Positions 17,874 through 26,786 of a stretch of 64,000 bases of DNA are shown piece by piece; the first letter of the stretch is position 1, and each line of letters opens with the position of its first letter. The position numbers were made by a program, and so were the translations under genes. This DNA is from Vreelandella halophila. GTDB taxonomy: Bacteria > Pseudomonadota > Gammaproteobacteria > Pseudomonadales > Oleiphilaceae. The stretch covers positions 1,910,948 to 1,974,947 of the forward strand of contig NZ_JACHUZ010000013.1 of assembly GCF_019903425.1 (NCBI RefSeq), read 5' to 3'. A model generated the notes under the pieces. That model worked only from the letters and a program-made list of their open reading frames with translations, made no database searches and was not told the origin of the DNA.

Positions 17874-18932
17874 ATGGCTACAGCAATGACGGACTCACAG
17901 ACGACCAGCGAACAACCACAGCCTGCACATGATTCCGCAGCGGTCCAGGACCTACCAACGCCAGTGGAGCTGAAACAGCAGTTGCCCTGTCCGGACGAGC
18001 TGCGTGAGCAGGTTGAACAACACCGGGAGGCGGTCCGCGCCATTCTCAGGGGTGAAGACGAACGCCTGTTGGTAGTTGTGGGGCCCTGTTCGGTGCATGA
18101 CGAGGTTGCGGCACTTGAGTATGGCGAGCGATTGGCGGAACTCGCCGCGACCCTTCAGGATCGCTGTCTCATCGTCATGCGGGCTTACCTCGAGAAGCCC
18201 CGCACCACCGTGGGCTGGAAAGGGCTGCTGTACGACCCTGAGCGCACGGGAGAAGGGGACCTGGCCCAGGGACTGGTCCGAAGCCGGCGCCTGCTGTTGA
18301 ATCTGGCGCAGCTGGGGCTGCCGCTGGCGACCGAAGCTCTCAACCCGATGGCCGTGGATTACCTGTCCGATCTGGTGAGCTGGACGGCGGTCGGGGCGCG
18401 GACCACCGAGTCACAGCTTCATCGTGAGATGGCAAGCCAGCTGGCCATGCCGGTAGGATTCAAGAACGGCACCGATGGCAGCCATGGAATGGCGCTCAAT
18501 GCCATGCGGTCGGCGGCTTCTTCCCATTACAGATTGGGCACGGACGTTCACGGTCGGCCGGCCATGATGCAGACACGAGGCAACCCGGATACACATCTGG
18601 TGCTGCGCGGTGGTCGCGGCGTCACCAATTATGACGAGGCCAGTGTCACGGCTGCCCAGCAACAGCTGAGGGAGAACGGGCTGAACCCCTCGGTGATGGT
18701 CGATTGCAGCCACGACAATGCCTGCAAGGAGCATCAGCGCCAGACCGGGATTGCACGGGAGCTGCTGCGCCAGCGCCGGGCGGGTAACCACCGGATCGTC
18801 GGTATCATGCTCGAGAGCTTCCTGGTGGATGGCAAGCAGAAGGATGAAGGCGAGCTGACCTACGGCCAGTCCATTACGGACCCCTGCCTGGGATGGGATG
18901 AGACGGCGCGCCTTCTGCAGCAGATGGCCTGA
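17874..18932 (+). CDS. 3-deoxy-7-phosphoheptulonate synthase (class I DAHP synthase)
   Basis: 352 residues from ATG 17874 with GGGAG nine bases upstream; an ATG at 17859 is a weaker option. Family motifs: LLVVVGPCSVHD (about 65-76), MRAYLEKPRTTVGWKGL, GARTTESQLHREMAS, GIMLESFLVDGKQ and SITDPCLGW at the end. It condenses PEP and erythrose-4-phosphate, the first shikimate step. It is of the AroF/AroG/AroH type; which feedback class cannot be told. The leader with Tyr, Phe and Trp codons suggests control by aromatic tRNA charging. Confidence 0.95.
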   Translation: MATAMTDSQTTSEQPQPAHDSAAVQDLPTPVELKQQLPCPDELREQVEQHREAVRAILRGEDERLLVVVGPCSVHDEVAALEYGERLAELAATLQDRCLIVMRAYLEKPRTTVGWKGLLYDPERTGEGDLAQGLVRSRRLLLNLAQLGLPLATEALNPMAVDYLSDLVSWTAVGARTTESQLHREMASQLAMPVGFKNGTDGSHGMALNAMRSAASSHYRLGTDVHGRPAMMQTRGNPDTHLVLRGGRGVTNYDEASVTAAQQQLRENGLNPSVMVDCSHDNACKEHQRQTGIARELLRQRRAGNHRIVGIMLESFLVDGKQKDEGELTYGQSITDPCLGWDETARLLQQMA

Positions 18933-18977
18933 AGGGCGCTGAATCTCTATCATACACGCGACATGATGATCGCGCAG

Positions 18978-18999
18978 GGTAACGAGGGGAGTCGTTACC
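18978..18999. promoter_or_regulatory. Perfect inverted repeat upstream of the BCCT carrier
   Basis: GGTAACGA (18978-18985) and TCGTTACC (18992-18999) form an 8-bp perfect inverted repeat around GGGGAG, 30 bp before the carrier start. With no T-run it looks more like an operator than a terminator. The regulator is unknown; no gene for one is adjacent. Confidence 0.4.
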
Positions 19000-19029
19000 G
19001 CTATCGGGATACCGGATGGGGTTGAGGGT

Positions 19030-20622
19030 ATGGGCGCACTCAGGGCAGGCCTGACACAGGCGTGGCATCGTTTCACTCAGAAGATGTCACCGCCGGTCTT
19101 CATCGGCTCGGCGCTCTGTGTCATTGGCTTCTGTATTTTTGGCGGCCTTTTTACCGCTACGGCGAGTGACGCATTCTCAAGCGCGCAACAGGCGATTTCC
19201 CGGACTTTTGGCTGGTATTACGCGCTGATTGTGACCTTGTTCGTTATCTTTGCCTTCTGGCTGATGGTCAGTCCTTACGGCCGGTTACGGCTGGGACCGC
19301 CGGATTCACGGCCTGAGTTCCGCTATCACGCCTGGTTCGCCATGCTGTTCAGTGCCGGCATGGGAACAGGTCTGGTGTTCTGGGGGGTGGCTGAGCCCCT
19401 CTATCACCATGCGGACCCGCTGTTTGCCGAGGGCGGCTCACCTGAGGCAGCGAAGGAGGCCATGCGTTACACCTTCTTTCACTGGGGGTTGCACCCCTGG
19501 GCCATCTACATCCTGTTCGGCGCCTCCATTGCCTATTTCCATTTCCGCCATGATCTTCCGCTCGCGCCCAGATCCATTCTGCATCCGCTGATCGGTCGTC
19601 ATATCTGGGGGCCGATTGGCCACGGTGTGGACATTCTCTGCACGGTGGGGACTCTGCTGGGGGTTTCCACATCACTGGGGTTGGGCGCGATGCAGATCAA
19701 CAGTGGCCTTGCCCAGTACATGGACATTCCGCTCGAGACCAACGTCCAGGTGGGAATCATTGCCCTGATCACGCTGGTTGCCACCATCTCGGTGGTATCC
19801 GGCATCAAATCGGGTATCCGGCGACTGAGCCTCATCAACCTGGCGCTGGCGTTCGGTCTCATGACGTTTGTTTTCGTTGCCGGGCAGACGGTCTATATTC
19901 TCGAAACCCTGGTGGGGACCCTGGGCATCTACATTCAGCAGTTGCCTGAAATGAGTCTCTGGGTCGAGTACACCAGCCACACCGACTGGCAGGCGACCTG
20001 GACCATGTTCTATTGGGGGTGGTGGATTTCCTGGTCACCGTTTGTGGGGGTTTTTGTGGCCCGTATTTCCCGGGGGCGCACCCTGCGTGAGTTTGTTCTC
20101 TCAGTGATGCTGGTCCCTACACTGGTCACGTTCGTCTGGCTGTCGGTGTTCGGTGGTTCGGCGCTGCACATCGAGCTTTTCGGCAGCGGGGGGCTGAGCG
20201 CGATCGTTCAGGATGATGTGTCGCTGTCTCTGCACGCATTGCTGGAAGCGCTGCCGCTGGCAGGTGTGACCATGATGTGGGCCACCCTGGTGATCGTGAT
20301 TTTCTTCATCACCTCTTCGGATTCAGGATCGCTGGTTGATGACATGGTCACCTCAGGAGGCCACCCGAATCCGCCGCGCGCACAGCGCGTTTTCTGGGCT
20401 GTGTCCGAGGGCTCGGTTGCGGCCATCCTGCTGATCGTTGGTGGGTTGCAGGCGATTCAGGATGCTTCCATTTCCCTTGGTTTCTTCATGTCCTTCCTTC
20501 TGTTGGCGATCTGTCTGAGCCTTTACAAGGCGCTGCGGTCTGAGCGTCACATGACGCAGGGCGCCAGTCAGGAGGCATTCAGGATACTGCCCTGGGCCAA
20601 AAAGCAGCCCGTACCGGAATAG
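19030..20622 (+). CDS. BCCT-family betaine/choline/carnitine transporter
   Basis: 530 residues, twelve predicted membrane spans, with GAGGGT before the ATG. Conserved BCCT segments: GMGTGLVFWGVAEPLYH (about 111-127), the aromatic substrate box WTMFYWGWWISWSPFVGVFVARISRGRT near residue 324 onward (given here only as landmark), and TSSDSGSLVDDM. These carriers import compatible solutes such as glycine betaine with Na+ or H+. That fits a halophilic or marine lifestyle. No long regulatory C-terminal extension as in BetP is present. Confidence 0.93.
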   Translation: MGALRAGLTQAWHRFTQKMSPPVFIGSALCVIGFCIFGGLFTATASDAFSSAQQAISRTFGWYYALIVTLFVIFAFWLMVSPYGRLRLGPPDSRPEFRYHAWFAMLFSAGMGTGLVFWGVAEPLYHHADPLFAEGGSPEAAKEAMRYTFFHWGLHPWAIYILFGASIAYFHFRHDLPLAPRSILHPLIGRHIWGPIGHGVDILCTVGTLLGVSTSLGLGAMQINSGLAQYMDIPLETNVQVGIIALITLVATISVVSGIKSGIRRLSLINLALAFGLMTFVFVAGQTVYILETLVGTLGIYIQQLPEMSLWVEYTSHTDWQATWTMFYWGWWISWSPFVGVFVARISRGRTLREFVLSVMLVPTLVTFVWLSVFGGSALHIELFGSGGLSAIVQDDVSLSLHALLEALPLAGVTMMWATLVIVIFFITSSDSGSLVDDMVTSGGHPNPPRAQRVFWAVSEGSVAAILLIVGGLQAIQDASISLGFFMSFLLLAICLSLYKALRSERHMTQGASQEAFRILPWAKKQPVPE

Positions 20623-20691
20623 GGCTGATCCTCAATCGGGGATTGCACAGTGATTATAATGGCTGGGTGATGCGTGGATTGGTAACTGATA

Positions 20692-20717
20692 CACCGGTGG
20701 GAATGATCCCACCGGTG
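20692..20717. terminator. Strong hairpin between BCCT carrier and convergent small gene
   Basis: CACCGGTGGGA (20692-20702) and TCCCACCGGTG (20707-20717) make an 11-bp perfect stem with a 4-base loop, 70 bp after the carrier stop. No T-run follows on either strand, so termination is plausible but not certain. Confidence 0.5.
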
Positions 20718-20751
20718 CACGCAGGGGAGACCTGATGGTGGTTAACAGGGC

Positions 20752-20949
20752 TTACCAGGAATCGCTTTCCTCATCATCGCCCTTGTCATCTTCCCCATCC
20801 TTCTCGCCATCATCTCCTTTCTTGTCATCGTCTCCATACGATTGACTGGAGGCCGTGGGCTCTGCCTCAACAGCAGTACCGTGGTCGCCCACGGAAGCAC
20901 TGGCCATCGAGAAGGGCGTGGCGAGCATGAAAGTGAGTGCCATCATCAT
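20752..20949 (-). CDS. Small acidic exported protein
   Basis: 65 residues. The N-terminus MMMALTFMLATPFSMASASV is a plausible signal peptide. The mature part is dominated by Asp, Glu, Lys and Gly in a repetitive DDDKKGDDGEKDGEDDKGDDEE run. No family is recognised. Low-complexity acidic secreted peptides are common in halophiles, possibly metal-binding. The upstream sequence has no strong ribosome site, so the call is moderate. Confidence 0.5.
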   Translation of the reverse strand: MMMALTFMLATPFSMASASVGDHGTAVEAEPTASSQSYGDDDKKGDDGEKDGEDDKGDDEESDSW

Positions 20950-21004
20950 TTAAGCTTTGTTTTGAACGGAAATACGTTCACTGACGAGCCCCGGGGAGAC
21001 GGCG

Positions 21005-21727
21005 ATGAATCAGGGCACTGTTGATACCAGCGCGATAACAACGCTTACTTTCGATGTGGTGGGCACTGTGATCGATTTTGAAACCGGGATCCTGGAATGG
21101 TGGCGGCCGCATCTTGAGGGCCAGGGCATTCGCATTGACGATGCCGGGATACTGGCTGCGTTCGCGGAAGCCGAGGACCGCCTCCAGCGGCAGCGCCCGG
21201 ATCTGCCGTTCACCGATATGCTGCCGTTGATCTACCACGACCTCGCGGCAACCTGGGCACTAAGTGGCGGCGAAGAGGCTGCCGGGGACTTCCAGAGTTC
21301 CATCGCCCACTGGCCCGCCTTTCCGGATTCGGAAGAAGCACTCCGCACACTGAGCCAGCACTTCCGGCTGGTCGCCATGACCAACGCGGATGCCTGGGCA
21401 ACAAGGGCAATGAACCGAACCGTCGGGAACCTGTTTGATGACCAGGTCACCTGCGACGAGGTAGGCGTAAACAAGCCGGACCAGCGGTTCTTCCAATACG
21501 TGCTCGACAGGATCGGCGTGGCAAAAGAGGAAGTCCTGCACTTCGCCCAGAGCCAGTACCATGACATTGGTGGCGCGAAACGTTTTGGCCTCACGACGGC
21601 CTGGGTGGAACGGCGCCATGGTAAGGAAGGGGGTGGCGCTACACCCGAGGTTGGCGAGCGCACCGAGCCGGATATCCACGTTCACAGTTTGGCTGAGCTG
21701 GCTGAAAAACTGATGGGGAGGGTGTAA
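21005..21727 (+). CDS. HAD-superfamily hydrolase, haloacid dehalogenase type II-like
   Basis: 240 residues, GGGGAG before the ATG. Motif I is TFDVVGTVIDFE with nucleophile Asp17, motif II MTNADAW, motif III Lys in VGVNKPDQRFF, and motif IV HFAQSQYHDIGGAKRFGLTTAWVERR. The DxxGT pattern and cap layout follow L-2-haloacid dehalogenases, though many such proteins are phosphatases. Transcribed alone; convergent with the DUF2897 gene, 5 bp apart. Confidence 0.88.
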   Translation: MNQGTVDTSAITTLTFDVVGTVIDFETGILEWWRPHLEGQGIRIDDAGILAAFAEAEDRLQRQRPDLPFTDMLPLIYHDLAATWALSGGEEAAGDFQSSIAHWPAFPDSEEALRTLSQHFRLVAMTNADAWATRAMNRTVGNLFDDQVTCDEVGVNKPDQRFFQYVLDRIGVAKEEVLHFAQSQYHDIGGAKRFGLTTAWVERRHGKEGGGATPEVGERTEPDIHVHSLAELAEKLMGRV

Positions 21728-21732
21728 CCCTC

Positions 21733-21921
21733 TCACTGTTCCTTTTCCGTCTCCTCATTTTCACGCCGTTCCTGCTCTTCCAGCTCTGCTTTTCGCTTGC
21801 GGATGCGCTCCATCTTTTCCCCGGAAACATCCAGCTTGTGGGCCCGGTTCTTCAGCATGAAGACGCCGCCCAGCATGGAGCCGAGCACGACGATAAGGAT
21901 GATCCATTCGGTGGCAGTCAT
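21733..21921 (-). CDS. DUF2897-like small membrane protein
   Basis: 62 residues: one transmembrane helix (about 6-23) then a highly charged Lys/Glu/Arg coiled helix. Size, start MTATEWIILIVVLGSMLGG and LKNRAHK following the helix match the DUF2897 pattern seen in many marine gammaproteobacteria. Function unknown. Confidence 0.7.
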   Translation of the reverse strand: MTATEWIILIVVLGSMLGGVFMLKNRAHKLDVSGEKMERIRKRKAELEEQERRENEETEKEQ

Positions 21922-22087
21922 GGCGCTGTCTCCCTGTGTTGATCGCGGAAAACGGTGTTCCTTTCAGGACAGTATCATCGTTTCCGCGGACTCTGGATAG
22001 GGCTTGGGTTAGAAGGCTCCCCGCGATCCCCAATGCTCATCAGGGCGTATATTGTCCAGCACTGAATGGTATTGCGGGAGAGAAATC

Positions 22088-22981
22088 ATGGTCCGAAAAA
22101 ATGGAAACCTCCTGGGCTGGGGGTTCCTCGCGGTTGCAACGCTCGTGCTCAGTTCGGGCCTGGCGATGGCCGAGGAGCAGTACGCCATTGAGCAGGTCAA
22201 GGACAACGTCTACCGCTTCTCCTACGAGCACTACCACTCCGCCTTCATGGTGACCGAGCAGGGCATTGTGGTAACCGACCCGATCAATGAGGAAGCGGCG
22301 AGCTGGCTGAAAGCAGAGCTTGCCGAGCGGTTTGATGTACCGGTTCGCTACATGGTCTACAGCCACAACCACGTGGACCACGTGATGGGCGGCGAGGTGT
22401 TCGACAGTGAAGACGTCACCGTCGTGGCGCACGAGTATGCGGCGCAGGACCTGGAATGGACCCGGGCGCCCACGGCGATGCCGGAATTGACCTTCCCGGA
22501 TGAACTCACGCTCAACCTCGGCGACAGCCGCGTCGAACTGACCTATTACGGGCCGAACAATGGCCGTGGTTCCGTGAGCATGCGATTCATGCCGGCCAAC
22601 GTGATGTACGTGGTCGACTGGGTGGTGCTCGGGCGCATGATGTACCGGGACCTGCCCGGCTACGACATCCATGGCGTCATCGCCTCTACCCGCGAATTGC
22701 TGAATGAACGGCCCTTCGACCGGTTCCTGGGCGGCCACGGGGTGATGGGAACCCGGGAGGATGTCGAGGCGTACCTGGCTTACACTGAAGTCCTCTATAA
22801 CGCCGTTCGCGACGGTATGCTCGAAGGCAGGAGCCTGGAAACCCTGAAGCAGGAGATCCGGTTGCCCGAGTACAGCCATCTCTCGATGTATGAGGCGTGG
22901 TTACCGCTCAACATCACTGGCGTCCACCGGACCCTGATTGATCAGTCGTACATGGATCGGCGGCCGGATGTCAGTGAGTAG
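22088..22981 (+). CDS. Exported metallo-beta-lactamase-fold hydrolase
   Basis: 297 residues from ATG 22088 with GGGAGAG upstream. A signal peptide (about 1-28, AMA cleavage) precedes the MBL fold. The zinc motif HxHxDH is seen as SHNHVDHVMGG at about 92-102, and LGGHGVMGTREDV carries a later metal His. The start EQVKDNVYRFSYEHYHSAFMVTEQGIVVTDP is a common layout in periplasmic MBL hydrolases of quinohaemoprotein-associated type. Substrate unknown. Confidence 0.86.
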   Translation: MVRKNGNLLGWGFLAVATLVLSSGLAMAEEQYAIEQVKDNVYRFSYEHYHSAFMVTEQGIVVTDPINEEAASWLKAELAERFDVPVRYMVYSHNHVDHVMGGEVFDSEDVTVVAHEYAAQDLEWTRAPTAMPELTFPDELTLNLGDSRVELTYYGPNNGRGSVSMRFMPANVMYVVDWVVLGRMMYRDLPGYDIHGVIASTRELLNERPFDRFLGGHGVMGTREDVEAYLAYTEVLYNAVRDGMLEGRSLETLKQEIRLPEYSHLSMYEAWLPLNITGVHRTLIDQSYMDRRPDVSE

Positions 22982-23015
22982 ATCGACTTGAAAGGGCAGA
23001 CTCCCGGCTTGCGCC

Positions 23016-24194
23016 TCAGGCGGCCCGCAGCGGCCTGGAGGGCCCGAAGTACTCGAAGTGGCGGCGGTTTTCGCTTACGCCCAGTGCATCCAGGGCGGCA
23101 TCAACTGTCTGCATGAAGGCTTCCGGGCCCACGAAGTAGCAGCGTGCGGCTGGATCGGGCAGGTGCTGCGCCAGTAGCGTCTGGTCCACCATGCCGATTG
23201 CGTCCGCGCCGTCGGCTTCCCCGCCTTCCTCATAGATTACGACCGGATTGAAATGCTCCGGGTACTGGTCGCGGAGGGCCTTTATCTCCTCCGAGAAGGC
23301 ATGGTGCTGACGGCTGCGCGCCGCGTGCAGGTAGGCCACCGGCCGCCCTTGTTCCAGCGCCTGCTTCGCCAAGGGGAGCATGGGCGTCTGGCCAACACCA
23401 CCGCTGATCAGTAGCAGCGGCTCCTGGCCTGTCAGCGTCAGATCTCCGGACGGCGGCAGAAGCTCCAGCTCAAAGCCGTTTGCCGCCTCGTCATGAAGGA
23501 ATCGGCTGACATGGCCCTCCGGTTCGCGCTTCACGGAGATCCGGTAGGTGCGGCCGTTGGGCACGTCGGAGAGGCTGTAATGGCGGTAGACCGGCTCGCC
23601 GTTGATCTCGAGCCGCACACCGATGTATTGGCCCGGCTCGAAGTCCGCGACCGGCTCACCGTCCATGGGCTCCAGCTCAAAGGACGTGATGACGGCGCTT
23701 TCCTGGCGACGGTTGCGGATGCGGAACGCGCGCCGGCCCTGCCAGCCACCCGGGCGGTTTGCGAATGCGTGGTAATGGCTCTGTTCAACATCGATCAACA
23801 GGCCGGCCAGCTCGTCGTAGAGCGCCTGCCAGGCATCCGCCACATCGGGTGTAACGGCATCGCCCAGCACTTCACCAATGGCCGCCATCAGGCATTCGCC
23901 AACAATGGGGTAGTGGTCCGGCTGGATGCCAAGTGAGATGTGCTTGCCAATGGCGGTGGAGAGTGCGGCACGGGCTTCCGCCGGGTTATTGCGCAGCTGT
24001 ACGTACTGCAAAACGGCACCGGCCAGGGCGCGCGCCTGGTTGCCGCTGGCCTGGTGGCTGGCGTTGAACAGCGCGTTGACCTCTGGATAGCGGTCAAACA
24101 TCAGCGGGTAGAAGCGGGCGGTAATGGTTTCCAGGTGTTGCGCCACGACAGGGGCGGTCTCTTCGATAATCTGTTCCTGCTTCGAACTCAGCAT
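23016..24194 (-). CDS. hmp: Flavohemoprotein (nitric oxide dioxygenase)
   Basis: 392 residues with the three expected parts: globin domain (about 1-140), FAD domain with YRHYSLSDVPNGRTYRISVKRE, and NAD domain with LLISGGVGQTPMLPLAKQAL and a C-terminal YFGPSRPL. It oxidises NO to nitrate with O2 and NAD(P)H in the cytosol. The gene is alone and has an AT-rich palindrome about 50 bp upstream that may bind an NO-sensing repressor. Confidence 0.95.
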   Translation of the reverse strand: MLSSKQEQIIEETAPVVAQHLETITARFYPLMFDRYPEVNALFNASHQASGNQARALAGAVLQYVQLRNNPAEARAALSTAIGKHISLGIQPDHYPIVGECLMAAIGEVLGDAVTPDVADAWQALYDELAGLLIDVEQSHYHAFANRPGGWQGRRAFRIRNRRQESAVITSFELEPMDGEPVADFEPGQYIGVRLEINGEPVYRHYSLSDVPNGRTYRISVKREPEGHVSRFLHDEAANGFELELLPPSGDLTLTGQEPLLLISGGVGQTPMLPLAKQALEQGRPVAYLHAARSRQHHAFSEEIKALRDQYPEHFNPVVIYEEGGEADGADAIGMVDQTLLAQHLPDPAARCYFVGPEAFMQTVDAALDALGVSENRRHFEYFGPSRPLRAA

Positions 24195-24245
24195 TGGTAC
24201 TCCTTGAAGGTGAGCGATTCGGCGCGGGAGGGGTCAGCGCCTGAT

Positions 24246-24270
24246 AAAACATTATATATAATACATTTTA
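24246..24270 (-). promoter_or_regulatory. AT-rich palindromic site upstream of hmp (NsrR-like candidate)
   Basis: The stretch around 24246-24270 is a near-palindrome centred on ATTATATATAAT, flanked on the hmp side by AAAACATT and on the other by ATACATTTTA. The half AAATGTATT resembles an NsrR half-site (established for hmp in enterobacteria). The other half is poorer. It may also include the hmp promoter. Confidence 0.4.
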
Positions 24271-24341
24271 TTTGATGGATGTAAAAAGGATGCATCAAAT
24301 GTGGCGCAGGCGTGATGACAGGAGTAATGACTGGCCGAAGG

Positions 24342-25019
24342 CTACCTGAAAAGCCGCTTCAGCCTCTCCCCGTGAAACCGCTGCAGGTAGTACGGGGCGA
24401 GGAACATGGCTACCAGCAGAATGGCGCTCGCAATGGCGGCGGCCACCGGGTGAACCTGAAAGCTCCGGCCCAGGGTGACGAAGACGACCGTCATTGGGAG
24501 CATGCCCAGATAGGTGGCGAGGGCGTAGCGCCAGGTGCTGATCACCGTCAGCCCCGCTGCATAGCTCACCAGTGCGAACGAGAACAGTGGTACCAGCCGG
24601 GTTATGAAAACGCTCCAGAAAAGCACTTTCTGGGGTGCCTGTTCCTGGAAAAGCGGGTTATCGCCCAGTTTGCGGCGCACCAGATCGCGCGCGATAAAAC
24701 GGCTGATGCCAAATGAAGTCAGGGCCCCGGCCAGGGCGCCTGCCGAGGCCACCAGCGTGCCACCCACCACACCGAAGGCCATACCGGCGGCTGCACTGAC
24801 TGGCAGAGTCGGTATGGGGCCGATGACCACGGCCATGACCATCACGAGCATCAGCAGCAGGGGCCCGGCGGCATCCTGGGCGTTCAGCCACGCTGCCATT
24901 CCGCCCGTGGAAAGATTTCCGGGCATGCCGAGCTCCCGGAGCAGGAGCCACAGGCCCGTCAGCGTGATACCCAGTATCACCAGTAACAGCAGGCGGTTGA
25001 GTGTTCGCGGGTTTTTCAC
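24342..25019 (-). CDS. TVP38/TMEM64 (VTT/DedA-like) membrane protein
   Basis: 225 residues with about six hydrophobic segments. The signature VIGPIPTLPVSAAAGMAFGVVGGT is followed by the GALTSFGISRFIARDL segment and FITRLVPLFSFALVSYAAGL. This is the SNARE-associated/VTT domain pattern (PF09335), proteins now linked to lipid scrambling. Single gene, divergent from the DUF445 gene. Confidence 0.87.
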   Translation of the reverse strand: MKNPRTLNRLLLLVILGITLTGLWLLLRELGMPGNLSTGGMAAWLNAQDAAGPLLLMLVMVMAVVIGPIPTLPVSAAAGMAFGVVGGTLVASAGALAGALTSFGISRFIARDLVRRKLGDNPLFQEQAPQKVLFWSVFITRLVPLFSFALVSYAAGLTVISTWRYALATYLGMLPMTVVFVTLGRSFQVHPVAAAIASAILLVAMFLAPYYLQRFHGERLKRLFR

Positions 25020-25175
25020 AGGGTATTGCTGCGGGTGGCTGTCATGGCTGAATGATGACCGGGGAGCCTGATGACTTCAAATGGCCAGGGCCATGCAAAG
25101 TGCCGGGCTGGTCTGTATCCTCAGGTATTCGTACGCAGGTGTGCCCTGCTCCTGCAGTAAATGAGGGGAATCGCT

Positions 25176-26522
25176 ATGGACGTCGATCTGACCAGGTGGG
25201 ATCGCAGCTTTCGGAGCGGGTTACTGGCCGCGGCATTGATATTCGGTCTTCTCGATTACTGGTTTGGGGGCGGCAACATCTGGGTGCGGGCCGGCTTCGT
25301 GATCACGGTTGCGGGCCTGGTCGGGTACTTTACCAACTTCCTCGCCATCAAGATGCTCTTCCAGCCCAAGCAGGGCCAGGTCCTCGGCTGGCAGGGGCTC
25401 GTGCCGAAGAACAAGGACCAGATCGCGCGCAGTCTGGCCGAGAGCGTCCAGGAGCAGCTGCTTTCGCCGGAAATCATCCTGGACTACATCCGCGAGCGGC
25501 AGTTGATTGAGACCGGTACCGAGACCATGGCCGGGTGGATCGATGACCACCTTCAGGACCCCGAGGTGCGCAAGCGCATCACGGAAGTGGTGGTGGACCT
25601 GATGCGCGAGCGTGGCCCGGAGGCGCTGACCCGTTCACTGGACTTCGTGGAAGCCGCCCTCAAGGACCTGGCCCGCGACCCGGAGAACATCGACCAGTGG
25701 TGGGCGCAGATCCGGGCGACGCTGCACAGTTTCCTGCAGTCCAGGGAGAACCGGGAATGGCTGGCGGACAAGACGCGCCACTGGCTGCAGCAGGAAATCC
25801 CCCGGATCTCGGAATGGCTCAATAACGCGCTGGAGGACTACCTCAAACAGAAGCGCCGGATGGGCTCGCTGGGGCTTGGCATCAAGAATATCTTCTCCTT
25901 CGATCAGGACGCGATCAGTCAGGTACTGGAACGCTTCATCAGGGACCCGGAGGTGGCCGATGATTTCATGGAGATGCTGGATGCCGTGGTGGACGGGATC
26001 CAGCAGGAAATGGAAAAGCCCGAGGTGCAGTCACTGATCCAGGCGCGCGTGGGCGACTGGATCGAGGCGGTGGGGAGCACGACGCGCGACCGGATCCTGC
26101 CGGTCCTGATCCGCCAGACCGACCAGTACCTGAATGACGAGTCCAACTGGGAACGCATTGAGCAATCCCTGATGAGCGCCCTGCAGTGGTTCAAGAAGCA
26201 GGGCCTTCAGCTGCTCCAGTCCGACAAGGGGCGTGCCTGGGTCAGCCAGGGCATCGAACTGGCGGTCAAGCGCCTGGATGTGACTAACGTGGTGGAGCAG
26301 CAGGTGCGCCGGCTGGACACGGACGAGCTGGAGAAGATGGTTCTGGATAACACCGGGGGCAACCTGACCGTGATCCAGCTCCTCGGGGGCTGCCTGGGCC
26401 TGATCCTGGGCACCGTCCAGGTGCACCTCGCCTTCGCGCTGCCGATCGGCGTCCTGCTGGTGGTGGTGTGGCTTGCGTGGCAGTTGAACGAACGCCGTAA
26501 CGCCCGGAACGCGGCTGGCTAG
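25176..26522 (+). CDS. DUF445-family membrane protein
   Basis: 448 residues from ATG 25176 with GAGGGG upstream. Two N-terminal helices are followed by the family landmark YFTNFLAIKMLFQPKQGQVLGWQ, a long helical middle, and a C-terminal pair of helices (LGGCLGLILGTVQV and onward). DUF445 (YheB/YjiN-like) proteins are widespread and of unknown function. Convergent with the small gene after recQ, overlapping it by 4 bp. Confidence 0.86.
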   Translation: MDVDLTRWDRSFRSGLLAAALIFGLLDYWFGGGNIWVRAGFVITVAGLVGYFTNFLAIKMLFQPKQGQVLGWQGLVPKNKDQIARSLAESVQEQLLSPEIILDYIRERQLIETGTETMAGWIDDHLQDPEVRKRITEVVVDLMRERGPEALTRSLDFVEAALKDLARDPENIDQWWAQIRATLHSFLQSRENREWLADKTRHWLQQEIPRISEWLNNALEDYLKQKRRMGSLGLGIKNIFSFDQDAISQVLERFIRDPEVADDFMEMLDAVVDGIQQEMEKPEVQSLIQARVGDWIEAVGSTTRDRILPVLIRQTDQYLNDESNWERIEQSLMSALQWFKKQGLQLLQSDKGRAWVSQGIELAVKRLDVTNVVEQQVRRLDTDELEKMVLDNTGGNLTVIQLLGGCLGLILGTVQVHLAFALPIGVLLVVVWLAWQLNERRNARNAAG

Positions 26523-26782
26523 AGGCTCTGCAGGCGCTCGTACCCTTCGCGGGTCAGCAGCACCAGGTGCCGGGAAGTCCGGTAGACCTTGCTGGCAGCC
26601 CGGAGCGTCTCGATCCACTCCCCGTATTCCGAAGCGGGAAAGTAGAAAAAGTCCCGCCCCTCCTGAAGGGCATCACCGGAGTGCTTGAACAGCCTGAAGG
26701 TGGTGCCCTTGGTGAAGCCGTTCATCTCATCAATCTGGCGGAAGCTCAGGGTGGGCGTGCCGTTGCAGTCGATCGGTTCCAT
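26519..26782 (-). CDS. Small orphan protein coupled to recQ
   Basis: 87 residues from ATG 26782, five bases after the recQ stop, with GAGGAAG inside the recQ end as ribosome site. The sequence (SFRQIDEMNGFTKGTTFRLF, then DFFYFPASEYGEWIETLR) looks like a compact winged-helix or DNA-binding-like fold, but I do not recognise it. Its tight coupling to recQ suggests co-expression, a role in DNA metabolism being inference only. Confidence 0.6.
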   Translation of the reverse strand: MEPIDCNGTPTLSFRQIDEMNGFTKGTTFRLFKHSGDALQEGRDFFYFPASEYGEWIETLRAASKVYRTSRHLVLLTREGYERLQSL

Positions 26783-26786
26783 TGGG

